Shown piece by piece: positions 11,729-20,190 of a stretch of DNA of 64,000 bases. This DNA comes from Spirometra erinaceieuropaei (Eukaryota; Platyhelminthes; Cestoda; Diphyllobothriidea; Diphyllobothriidae). Under the pieces are notes generated by a model. That model saw nothing but the letters and a program-made list of their open reading frames with translations, had not been told where the DNA came from and did not search any database. The stretch lies in the NCBI GenBank assembly GCA_902702965.1, contig CACRXP010000717.1, forward strand, positions 74,050 to 138,049, in the 5' to 3' direction. A program made the translations under genes and the position numbers. Positions within the stretch are counted from its first letter, which is position 1, and each line of letters starts with the position of its first letter.

Positions 11729-12020
11729 AGAACTAGGTTCTCGGGTGAAGACGGACTGAAAGAAGTCCGAACTAAGGAAGAAATCAGTCGAATCGTAGGA
11801 ATTAAAGTATGTTACTAATTCGGTCGAGCGAGCTGATCGGAAGCCGAGGAAAACGCTATACTTTAGTGACGCAATTTTGTCAGTCTCGAGTATTAACGTT
11901 GAAAAAACTGTCGTGGTCTGAGCCTCCGAGTGGGTCTAGAGATGACACTGAAAAAGGTATGCAGCCTCTACGGAAAATTAGGTCATGTCTGCTTGATCCT
12001 CAGATGGGAAAATCAACAAC

Positions 12021-12032
12021 CTGACTCCTAAT
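12021..12032. repeat. target site duplication, left copy
   Basis: CTGACTCCTAAT, identical over 12 bp to 12527-12538. It flanks the 494-bp insertion; a single copy restores the LINE C endonuclease reading frame. Confidence 0.85.
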
Positions 12033-12076
12033 TGTGCAATAATTTACCGTACTAACAAAACAGGTATTAGCTAAAA

Positions 12077-12152
12077 GCCCAGACACGCGTGTTTCGCCGA
12101 TCTTATGCCGCTGCCTGACGCAGATGAGAGGAGTTCGGCTCGTCTGTCGGTC
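12077..12152 (-). ncRNA. hammerhead ribozyme-like motif, copy 1 (degenerate)
   Basis: Read on the minus strand: CAGACGA (consensus CTGANGA, with the second base mutated), stem II GCCGA...TCGGC closing a loop of about 36 nt, GAAA, then CACGCGTG (self-complementary stem III) and the cleavage triplet GTC followed by TGGGC. Stem I is weakened (CCGA against TGGG). The U4 change should abolish activity. Three sister copies in the window support the consensus. Confidence 0.7.
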
Positions 12153-12204
12153 CCCCAGCATTCCCCGAGTGTTTTCTGGTATACGAACTCCGGTGTAAAC
12201 TTGC

Positions 12205-12525
12205 CTTGTTTAATTTCCGAGGAAATTAATGCGCGAATTCGGAGTAAATCTTTCGAAACAGACCTTTTCGGGCAAGGTCCGAAGTTTGATATGAATATTT
12301 GAGCTGAAATCCATAAGCTACAGTGTTGTTAGTGCGGTACATCATTGCAAAATTCTATACTACTGGCTGCCTGTTGGCGGTTTGTAAATATTAAGCGGTT
12401 ATTCCGCAGTAGCTGATGGATTTCTGCTCAAATATTCGTATCAAACTTCGCACCGTGCCTGAAAACGTCTGTTTCGAAAGAGTTACTCCAAGTTCGCGCA
12501 TTAATTTCCTCGGAAATTAAACAAG
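12205..12525. repeat. 117-bp inverted repeat within PLE-A
   Basis: Arms at 12205-12321 and 12409-12525 are reverse complements with about 10 mismatches in 117 positions counted by eye (about 91 %). The loop is 87 nt. The outer end of the right arm coincides with the end of the insertion. Confidence 0.9.
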
Positions 12526-12526
12526 A

Positions 12527-12538
12527 CTGACTCCTAAT
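12527..12538. repeat. target site duplication, right copy
   Basis: CTGACTCCTAAT, identical to 12021-12032. Generated on insertion of PLE-A. Confidence 0.85.
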
Positions 12539-13660
12539 CCCGACATCCACAGTCTCAAGAAGGCCTTTAGACCTCCTGGAGCCGGAAGGCGGAGACCAGC
12601 GAACTTCAGGGAGATTGAAGTCACCCTAAACCAATTGATACTTAGGGCTTAAGTCGGCCGCAGCATGAAATGCCATTGAGAGTAAATGACCAAAATCCTC
12701 ACTGGTGTTGAAAGGGCGATAGACACGGCCAATGAGAAAGGAAAACTTATTTTTAATGCAACTTGGAGCAAGCAGCTGCCACCTACCGCGGAAAAATGTG
12801 GCGAGTACAGAGAGAGAAATATAAGTGTTTGTCAAACGTAGATGCAAATCCCCTCACCACGACTGTCTTGACGATCATTACGAGTGCAACTATAGCCTAG
12901 AAGAGGGATTTCGGAATCAGCTACGGAAGCTGATTCCCATGTTTCAGTTACTTAGACAATATCTGGGCAGTGGACGAACACCAAAGTCTGAAGAAGAGAC
13001 ATCATATTTAGTAAGGAATTATTGTTTGGTTCTGGGTGACCATTGCTTCTGGTGACCATTGTTGGCTAGCTCGTTTTCTGCCGGAAATCCACGGGCTGGG
13101 TGCTGTAATTTATTCCCGTCGGCGCGAAGCTGAGGAGCGGATGAATCAACTGACCGCGTATTGACCTTAGTATGAAGAATGCATTGGTAAAACAGCCGTG
13201 GAGGACAAATGATGGGGCGTGGGGGACGCACTGCTTGCATTATGATAGAAATTATATTTAGGGGCGGGAATTTTGGCATATTTGGGAGTAGGGCGAGAGA
13301 ATAACAGATGCAAAGCAGAAGTTTCCCGTGAATGAGGAAACATCAAAGTAATAGGGAGAGTGCTTTAGAGAGGATTTAAGATAAAGAAGACAACCACCCC
13401 CACGCCTAGTTGTGCGGTCTTGGCGATAAAAATCGAAGTCATCTATGAGAAGGGCAGAGTCAGGAATTAGAGAATGGGCAAGACAGAGAATTATTCGGGG
13501 ATATAATTGGAGCTGCGGGGTTTGTAGCCGTGCTGGGCTGAACAGACTTGTTAGATCTAGGAGAAGGCGTCGTACCCCTAAATGGAACCGTACTACCTAT
13601 CTTTTGCGTCGGAGTCTGATTCAGTTTTCGAGTCTCACCGTTCTGACGCCAAGCCACTGG

Positions 13661-14515
13661 TTACTTAACTGTAGACCTTACAGCACCCAGTTGGACAATA
13701 GAAGTTATCGGTCTAGCTGGTGTAGACGGATTTTCATGTGACTCAGCGGAACTATCCGGAGGATACGAAACGACAAATGGGGCTGCTGCTGCTGCTGCTG
13801 CAGCTAGTTTAGGGGCAGGCAAATGCGTCAAGTGGCTCGAGTGAGATGGAGATGTAGGAGAAAGAGGAAGGAGGGAGTTAGATGTGGCAGGAGTAGGACA
13901 AGCTGAATCCTCACGGCCACTTGTATTATGACCGAGTTGCATAGGAGTAAGATCATGACAAAGGAAAAATTTTGCCTTTTCTAGGTACGCAGTGGCACGC
14001 TCTCGATGGGTAAAGATTGTGCAAACCTCGATTGATGAAAATAATTTGACTAAGATGGGTGGATTTTTGCTACGGGAGGACAAGCGTTTGGTATCGGCTA
14101 TTTTGTAGTTTAAACCACATGAATACAGGAAATTGGTCGCAACAGCAATTGGCCGAGCAGATCGAGGAACACTTTTTAGCAGAAAGTTGTAAGAACGCTT
14201 CTGTCTATCACTAGATTCACTGGCGATCAGGTGAACAAGTGAGTCGAGAAGCCTACATTCTTCAGAGGGAATATCGGATATGTTCTCGTCGAATAAATTT
14301 CCAAGAATTGTCAGCAAAGTGCCAAACTTTAGCATAATGTCATTGCAGTGGTCAAGTGCAGAGAGACTAAGCTGCCGACCAATTACAACGGGTGACGACT
14401 GACTAGTAATATCATCTGACGTAGATATAGGTAAAGCTTCTGATTTACGTTTAGTTAGGCCATGCTTACCTACAGAAGCCGAGAGCTTACGTCGACCAGT
14501 GACTTTTGGTCTCAT
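13661..14515 (-). CDS. LINE C ORF1 protein, 284 aa
   Basis: An uninterrupted 284-codon frame at the 5' end of LINE C, starting with a basic segment (RPKVTGRRKLS). The central region (YNFLLKSVPRS to AYLEKAKFFL, roughly residues 115-190) matches the position and pattern of the RRM-like core of LINE ORF1 proteins: a VP-S loop, then a hydrophobic strand VCTIFTHRERATAYL. The C-terminal third is Ser/Pro/Ala-rich and includes a run of eight alanines encoded by a CTG/GCA-type repeat near 13785-13804. After the stop at 13661 a further proline/serine-rich frame continues to 13460, so the original protein may have been longer. ORF1 identity is by position plus partial pattern. Confidence 0.65.
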   Translation of the reverse strand: MRPKVTGRRKLSASVGKHGLTKRKSEALPISTSDDITSQSSPVVIGRQLSLSALDHCNDIMLKFGTLLTILGNLFDENISDIPSEECRLLDSLVHLIASESSDRQKRSYNFLLKSVPRSARPIAVATNFLYSCGLNYKIADTKRLSSRSKNPPILVKLFSSIEVCTIFTHRERATAYLEKAKFFLCHDLTPMQLGHNTSGREDSACPTPATSNSLLPLSPTSPSHSSHLTHLPAPKLAAAAAAAAPFVVSYPPDSSAESHENPSTPARPITSIVQLGAVRSTVK

Positions 14516-14520
14516 CTTGT

Positions 14521-14994
14521 CTCGAGGCAGGTTGTGATTAAGAAAACAGAGCCCTTCGTAGTCACCTCCAGTCGTGCGACGTCGGTCGATGATTGGAGCC
14601 TTCGTGCCTTATAACTGCCGCCTGTCCTGTTTCTGACATTATCCCTGACGATGGACTCCTGTACGAGTCTGAAATCTAAGGATAATGAACGAAGTGTTCC
14701 GGTGCTCGACGATTCTTCTTCTTCGTCTTCACCTAAGAAAACTTCTGGCAGACAAGTTGACTGAATTTCAGCTAGGGGCTAACGATGTAAAAATAAATTA
14801 CAACAGTTAGAGAGAAATCGGATGCACAAAATGACAATTGCAGAGTGCGATTACTGAACAACGGGCATAGACTAGAAGAACTCAAAAGGAGATGGCAGCA
14901 GGCAGTTCTGAGAGAAGAGGCCTGTATTTAAGGAAATTCAACCAAAAAAAACAAGGGCTAATATCGTTAGGTCTCACAGAAAAACCACTTAAAA
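14521..14994. other. short spacer between LINE C and RTE A
   Basis: Contains a plus strand hammerhead-like structure (14637-14687), listed separately. The rest shows no recognised coding content; it may be a Penelope-like remnant because the structure is of the type found in those elements. Confidence 0.35.
14637..14687 (+). ncRNA. hammerhead-like nested stems
   Basis: CATTATCC pairs perfectly with GGATAATG (8 bp, stem I position). Between them lie CTGACGA, one extra T, a perfect 6-bp stem GGACTC/GAGTCT (one G-T pair), then GAAA and TC. The order is that of a hammerhead with stem III lost and one inserted base after CTGACGA. Probably inactive. Confidence 0.45.
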
Positions 14995-15464
14995 TAATAT
15001 CCTCCACTTATCTTCAAATTTAAAACCGGCGGCTTGACCTTGATACACGAGTTGAGGACCACGGTAATCGTAGCTCTCAGTAGGTATCGCGTCCGATCGG
15101 GCGCTTTTCCGCTGGAGAGCTGTTACAAGGCCCTGATGTTTTCGTGGAGTGAGGGCAGTAGGCCGGTGCCAATGTTGGTCTCCACCTGAGGCTGATGGGC
15201 GATGGCGGCGTCGGAGATGGTGGGGGTATGGCTGAGGACGCCCCTGCAGTTTTCGGCCCATATCTGTAGAATTTGTGTCATCTTAGTGAGTAGGAAATTG
15301 CAGTTGGTGCTGAGAAAAGATGCATTTTCGTTGGCTTGCGGACCGTATACGGCTTCGATTGCGGAGAAGAACATGGTCCATTCGCTGCGATCCGCGTAAC
15401 CTTGGATCTGCTCGGTCTGGCTTGCTGTCCAAGCGTCTTGCATCATGCGCAGCCGCTGTCGCAC
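14995..15464 (-). pseudogene. RTE A linker and RT start
   Basis: Minus strand frame with QRLRMMQDAWTA, DRSEWTMFFSAIEAVYGP, LLTKMTQILQIWAENCRGVL and TISDAAIAHQPQVETN, the linker that precedes RT in RTE elements. A second frame adds KSARSDAIPTESYDYRGPQLV, equivalent to the SGKAPG-SDAIPAE start of the RT domain. The sequence ends there. Confidence 0.75.
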
Positions 15465-15855
15465 AAGGGGATGACTACGGTAGAAAGCTGCTTTGCTGTC
15501 TTCGGTGGGGTGTTTGACGTAGGCTTTGTGCAGACGGTTCTTCCCGGAGAACAGGTCGTTGATGGCAGCTTCGTTGTTATCAAGTTGGTCCTGGTGCCGA
15601 CGACGTGCACTACTGAGAACGGCCAGGGCTGTCGACTTGACTAGTTAACGGCGGCGGCATCAGCAATTAGCAGGTTGTCTAGCCGTTGAGCCAGCTCATT
15701 GCTGAAGTGGGCATAGTGAGCAAGCAAAGAAATCAAGGCACCCGATATCGCCTTTGTCACCATCACGTCTCGCCGGTCTTGCATCCGGATGAGGATATAA
15801 TCCAGCCGGTGTCACTAACGCAACCGAAGAAACATCCAGTTGGCCTTCTCTCGCA

Positions 15856-16670
15856 TCAGGAGGTAGAAGAAGTTTTTGTCCAGGATGAGCTGGTGTTCGC
15901 CGCTGGTTCGTAGAAGGAACAGGCCCATGCCATTGGAGCCGTTAAAACCATGGGAACCCAGCACTCCTCTGCTGGCAGCATGGTTTGTGCGTCGTGGGCG
16001 TTGAAGTTACCAAGGACAATCAACTTATCCGTCTTCGACACAGTCACCAAGAGGACAAGCAGGCCGTCGTAGAATTTGTCCCTTGCGGCGTCGCGGCTGG
16101 TCATCGGGGGAGCGCAGAGGCTGCTGGTGATGACGAAGTTAGATTCCTAAAGATGCAGATGCTGGCTCATTAGACGATCGTTCGTAACCTGTGGCAGACA
16201 GGACGGTTGTCGCATGATGGCGTTCCGGATGGCAAAGATGATACCCGCCCCCGTCGTTCTGCCTTGGGGTGATCGCTGCAGAGGTAGGTGTAGCCGGCAC
16301 CAACCTCCTCCAGTTGACCTAGTTCGGAGTACCTGGTTTCTCTGAGTGCAGCGATGCCCACTTTGTAGCGCGCCAGCTTCCTAGCCACGAACGCCGTCCT
16401 CCGTTCCGATCGTTTGCTCGTCGGGTTGTCTAAAAGGAAACGAACATTCCAGACTGCCAGAGTGTGCGGACTCAACCTAACAGTCCGGCAAGTGGGACAG
16501 CGGAAAAGAGGGGGAGGAGGGGAAAAGGAGGAGGAGGAGGAGGAGGAGGAGGAGGAGACGGAGAAAGAGGAAGAGGAAGAGAGTGTAATGTTTCGCTTTT
16601 GGTTTTCTTCGACCGTGAGTTTGACGTCTGTGATTACGGTCGGCCTGCAGATGGCGTAGATCCCTAGCAT
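15856..16670 (-). pseudogene. RTE A endonuclease remnant
   Basis: From 16670 the frame begins with a leader containing a serine run encoded by the GGA repeat, then LAVWNVRFLLDN (catalytic Asn region), RRTAFVARKLARYKVGIAAL, RETRYSE (catalytic Glu) and GAGYTYLCSDHPKAERR. After a frame change it resumes at 16104 with RDAARDKFYDGLLVLLVTV and KLIVLGNFNA (family GDFNA, with Asp changed to Asn). The D-to-N change and frame breaks make it inactive. The APE endonuclease fold is inferred from motif order. Confidence 0.82.
16511..16582. repeat. GGA-type microsatellite
   Basis: Purine-rich GGA repeat with interruptions, inside the RTE A leader, giving a polyserine run on the minus strand. Confidence 0.9.
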
Positions 16671-17150
16671 TTGTTTAGGGCACCTTTTCTACCCCCTTCC
16701 TCCTCGCGGGGGTGAGCAGTGCTATCCATACATTGGGTCGCCCAGTTGCGTCAAGCGCTGCTGAACTTCACTATAGGCCACGACTTTATTTAGTGGAATA
16801 ACAACCCGAGTTATTCTGCGACAGCCTACGACATCACCGCAAGCTTGTGGCCTCCTGTGGTGTAACGGACGGAGCCTCGTCTCGGCTATGTTGATTCGAA
16901 TATCCATCCGGTCAACGGAGTCCACATTACCGTGCTTGTAGATGTACACACGGATACCCTCACCTGGTTAAGCCCGACAGTCGAGGCGGTTAAGGGGGTG
17001 TGGCCGCTTGGCAGAGCCTAGTTTCGGGGGCCATATGTGAGAGTTTGTTGCTAACAAATTGACACTAGGCGTGGTCTGCAGCTGCGACCAACTGAGCGAC
17101 CTATTACGACCGTCACGGGAACCCACCGCTGGACAACCTACAACCCAGAT

Positions 17151-18025
17151 TTATTGATAGTCTCACAGAGGACACTCTTTTAAATTTCAAGTATATATGA
17201 CTAATCATAACCACAGGCAATCTGTCCCGTTCTGTTTAATATGGACAATCAGGGGATGTGAAAGTTTTGTCGTCTATTTTATGCACATAGATTGGCGTGT
17301 GCTAGTAATTCGCTCACTGGAAAGAACGGCGGTGTTTTCGTTCGTGTGGACATAGATTGAGGTTGGTCGTCTCCCAGATATGTGTCTAAAGTTTGCGTAG
17401 AACAGTTGGAAAGTGATTTCCTTGGTCATTTGAATGTTGGACGCGTAATTTGCCGACGCGTGTGCTGGGTCTGGAGAAATTGCTCACGGACAGTAATAGT
17501 GGCAGACATTGACAATCAACGGGCAAGCGGTGGCGATAGTTTTGACGTACCGTAACTTAACACAACCGTAATATCGACTTCTCTGGTAGTGCGTAAGGTA
17601 CGCCTTCAGGTATGTCCGGTTGCTACCATGGCGATTGACACGCAGACCGCGAAAAGTTTAACACCGGAGTATGTCCTGCAAATTTCTCTTTGACAAATTT
17701 AGTAAATTCAGACAGTATCACTTCTGCGTTCTTGAGGAAGCAAAATGGATGACCAGCGTGTCTGAGTAGATTATATTTTCACCTTTTACTGTAGTTTTCC
17801 CATGTCCCACGAAATTTAACTTCCCATACACTGACGCTGCACATTCGCCGAAATATATAACGACGTGCATTCGGTTAAAACTGTAGTTACAGACGCTACA
17901 AACAAGAAACTTGAAAGGAAAACACTGCGTGCGTTTTGTAAGTGTACGGTAGTAGTTCTTCTACTCGAAAATAAGAATTCAATGTGCAAAAGTCTACGGG
18001 TTTGTCGAAGTATGCCCGAAACTTC

Positions 18026-18058
<33 letters not shown>

Positions 18059-18459
18059 GAGAGAGCAAAAGAGTTCAGGGTTTCAGTTTGGCCCAATTTA
18101 TGTGAGGAAATTTCTTTTAGCGCCCTTAAATATCCTGTTTGCTAAAAGCAACAAGCATATTCATAAAAATTCGAAAAGGGAACATCGAGCAAGTGAAAAG
18201 GATGTATCGAAAAAGTTACAGATAGACAAATGCTTGCAAATGTTAGCAATGCTGATAGGTGCACGTGCACACACTAGTAGAGTATAGCACAGTATTCAGT
18301 TTAAGCAAACGCACGCTGCAAAACAAATACTGCGATATCATTTGTCCTCTATCGTGAATGTGGATGTCAGAAAATATGTGCAGCGTGTTCGAACCGGCAA
18401 TTAAAATTTCGTAAGCAGATATTACTAAAATATGTACAGCAGTGTTGGAACATTATCAA
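17151..18459. other. stretch without a recognised gene
   Basis: No coding similarity recognised on either strand. The only structured feature is the GA microsatellite at 18025-18066. A 140-codon plus strand frame at 17865-18287 depends on that microsatellite and is not called. Confidence 0.4.
18025..18066. repeat. GA microsatellite
   Basis: About 21 dinucleotide units with one interruption (GC). Confidence 0.95.
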
Positions 18460-20190
18460 ATTCTGATTGAAGCGTCAGGGTGACGTTAGACGGATGGCAT
18501 TGTCGTGCGTAGTTTTAAACCGATTAATCTTTCTCTTAAGAGCTTCTGCGGATGTAGACATAACGATATTCTCAGGCGGAGCATTCCAAGCTCAAGGCAC
18601 TCGATTGGGGAAGGACGTTCGCATATCCAACTAGTCCCTGACACGTAGTTTAAACGGATGCGTACAGATGCGTTACGGTCGCCAACTCTAAAAGTCTCCA
18701 GTCCAAACCGCGCATAATGCGGGATGAGCGCAACTGGTCGTCTTGAAGGTGTTCGTGTTTAAGGGAAGGAGATAGAAGCTGGACAAGAAGGTTAATATGG
18801 TGGTGAGGCCTGGACATTTACAAGTCTATTTGTACACCCGTGAACTTTTTTCGTGGATGCTGAGATCCTTGACGATTTAGGATTGGCGTCTTGATTGACG
18901 AGCTCAATTTGCGTCCGCACAAGCGTTCAAAAGCGTTTAACAAAACAGTCTTTATCAAAGGTTAAGTAAGTACGTATGACAAGGCATAATACTGGCACGC
19001 TGACCACGCTGACTAGGATACTTTTGAACAGACGACGAGGATTCCAACGGAGAGGAGATCCACACACCCATATGCTTATAAGCGTCCATTACTTACACTG
19101 GTATGTCATTCAGACTACAGACTATACACTTTGGTGATAAGGTTTCGCTGACTTGCGGAATGCTGCACTTGCACATATTAAAACGTCAAACGCTAGTCGC
19201 TAGACCATTGTTCGAGTTGGGTTGGGTTTGATTGCAAACGCTCTTCATCGGCGTCATCTCAGATGGAGCGTCAGCCCTTGGTACCCCCAGAAAACATGGG
19301 GACACTGAAATACGTTTACTGAACGCATGGTTATTGCATATTCTGAACGGAGTAAGGAAAAGAACTGAGCTCAGATATTTTCTCCATCATTTTGCGAAAC
19401 ATTGAATTAAGGTTGGTTTACCTACTGTCGCCCGCAAATACCTTGCTACCGCCGCTATGCAGCGGGACAATCAACGTATATTTCCAATCGGCGAACAAGC
19501 AGCTGGCTTCGAACGGGAATGTGGAAAGCACGGAAAACCGTTTGGTTATTTCGCCAGCGAGCTGCTTCAGCTGTTTGAGTAATATTTCTGGACCGAACGA
19601 TTTTGACTCATTTAACATCAACAGCCTTTTGTTAGCAGTTTTCCGGCAAAATGTATAGTCTTAATCGTGGAGTTTCCCAAGAAGCCGAAGAAAGGAAGAG
19701 TAAATTTACTTTACCTCGTACAAAGGAACCTGAAAATTGTCAATGGTACCCTACCTTTTCTCAGTTTGCATTAATTTCTAATTCCTTGATATTCTTCAGT
19801 AGGGGAGTGAGATCACTACTATACGTGCGCCTTCTTATTTGCTCATAAAATAAGCTCGAAGTATCAGCGCACGATTCAGCGGCTTTTTCGTACTGATGTC
19901 GTGTTCTGAGGATAAGTCGCCGAAATTGGCCTCTCTGCGTCTTGCCTGCATTTATCGACACAATGTTCCTATCAGAGGAAAATTTATTTCTTAGCCTCTT
20001 GTCTTTGTTCACTTCTCTTTTCAATGTACGCGTCGGCTACCGGAATTTATTGCTCAACCCTTGCGTGAAATGGGGCAGTAGGTTTGGAGATAAGTTTGCA
20101 ACAACTCGCAAAATCGCTGCCTGTCCTCGTCTACGTTGCTGGAAAGCGTATACAAATGAAAGAGAGGCAACCGACGGTTGGTAGTAAGAG
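18460..20190 (-). mobile_element. LINE D, CR1-like, decayed
   Basis: Minus strand order: linker (20170-19761), RT fingers (19621-19418), RT palm/thumb fragments (about 19200-18850) and C-terminus (about 18740-18530). Motif C cannot be found, so part of the palm may be deleted. Boundaries are approximate; no clear 3' tail was identified. Confidence 0.7.
18530..20024 (-). pseudogene. LINE D linker and reverse transcriptase remnant
   Basis: At 20024-19761 the linker reads KDKRLRNKFSSDRN, LRTRHQYEKAAESC and SSLFYEQIRRRTYSSD. At 19621-19418: FGPEILLKQLKQLAGE and LFADWKYTLIVPLHSGGSK, the fingers block (family GPDGI...WK...PLHKGG). At about 19200: FNVCKCSIPQVSETL and MDAYKHMGVWIS (thumb, family NV-KC and LGVW). 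At about 18640-18540: RTSFPNRVP, AWNAPPENIV and ALKRKINRF, the C-terminal RV-WN-LP-FK block. Stops and frame changes throughout. Confidence 0.7.

Larger units (their letters stand above)
12033..12526 (-). mobile_element. short Penelope-like insertion (copy PLE-A) with hammerhead motif
   Basis: A 494-bp insert in the LINE C endonuclease, bounded by perfect 12-bp duplications. It has no coding capacity. Read on the minus strand it contains 3'-UTR-like sequence, a hammerhead motif (12152-12077) and a tail; the right part is a second partial copy of the same UTR in inverse orientation, forming a 117-bp inverted repeat, and the spacer holds a second tail-like segment. The UTR, hammerhead and tail match the 3' end of the Penelope-like fragment at 48.2-48.6 kb. 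I infer a severely 5'-truncated Penelope-type copy that inserted with an inversion. Confidence 0.75.
11860..13240 (-). pseudogene. LINE C endonuclease, split by an insertion
   Basis: Upstream part (about 13060-12540): PDIV, TETW, SEIPLLGY, GEGICIYV, LIGRVYRPF and GDFNLPEVRWSP, which are the ordered APE endonuclease landmarks. The frame then reaches VGIRSQ at 12538 and resumes after the insertion with VVDFPI, HDLIFRRG, SSLDPLGGSDHDSFF (SDH catalytic block) near 11915. Several stops and frame changes are present besides the insertion. When the 494-bp insert and one copy of the 12-bp duplication are removed, the reading frame is continuous across the junction, which shows the insertion came after the LINE. 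Confidence 0.85.
9905..14520 (-). mobile_element. LINE C, CR1-like, nearly complete, with nested insertion
   Basis: Order on the minus strand: ORF1 (14515-13661), endonuclease (about 13240-11860), RT (11728-10084), 3' UTR to about 9905, where a short ATATAC-type repeat follows. The 3' terminal motif AGGGCTCTGC is shared with LINE E (about 60.8 kb). ORF1 and much of RT remain open, so this is the youngest-looking LINE in the window. The endonuclease is interrupted by a 494-bp Penelope-like insertion at 12033-12526. The linker between endonuclease and RT is unusually short, suggesting a further internal deletion. Confidence 0.88.
14995..17150 (-). mobile_element. RTE-type LINE (RTE A), 5' half only
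   Basis: Minus strand: a 5' leader (about 17150-16670), endonuclease (16670-15856) and linker/start of RT (15464-14995). Nothing of the RT catalytic core or 3' UTR follows; the copy stops at about 14995. Endonuclease phrases such as VGIAALRETRYSELGQLEEV are those of the flatworm RTE family. The missing 3' half means it was broken after insertion or recombined with another copy. Confidence 0.8.

Noticed and set aside
16414..16667. Plus strand Glu- or Gly-rich frames
   Set aside because: Antisense of the RTE A endonuclease leader and produced by the GGA repeat.
17865..18287. 140-codon plus strand frame
   Set aside because: Its middle is the GA microsatellite read as alternating Arg/Glu; no domain and no splice context.
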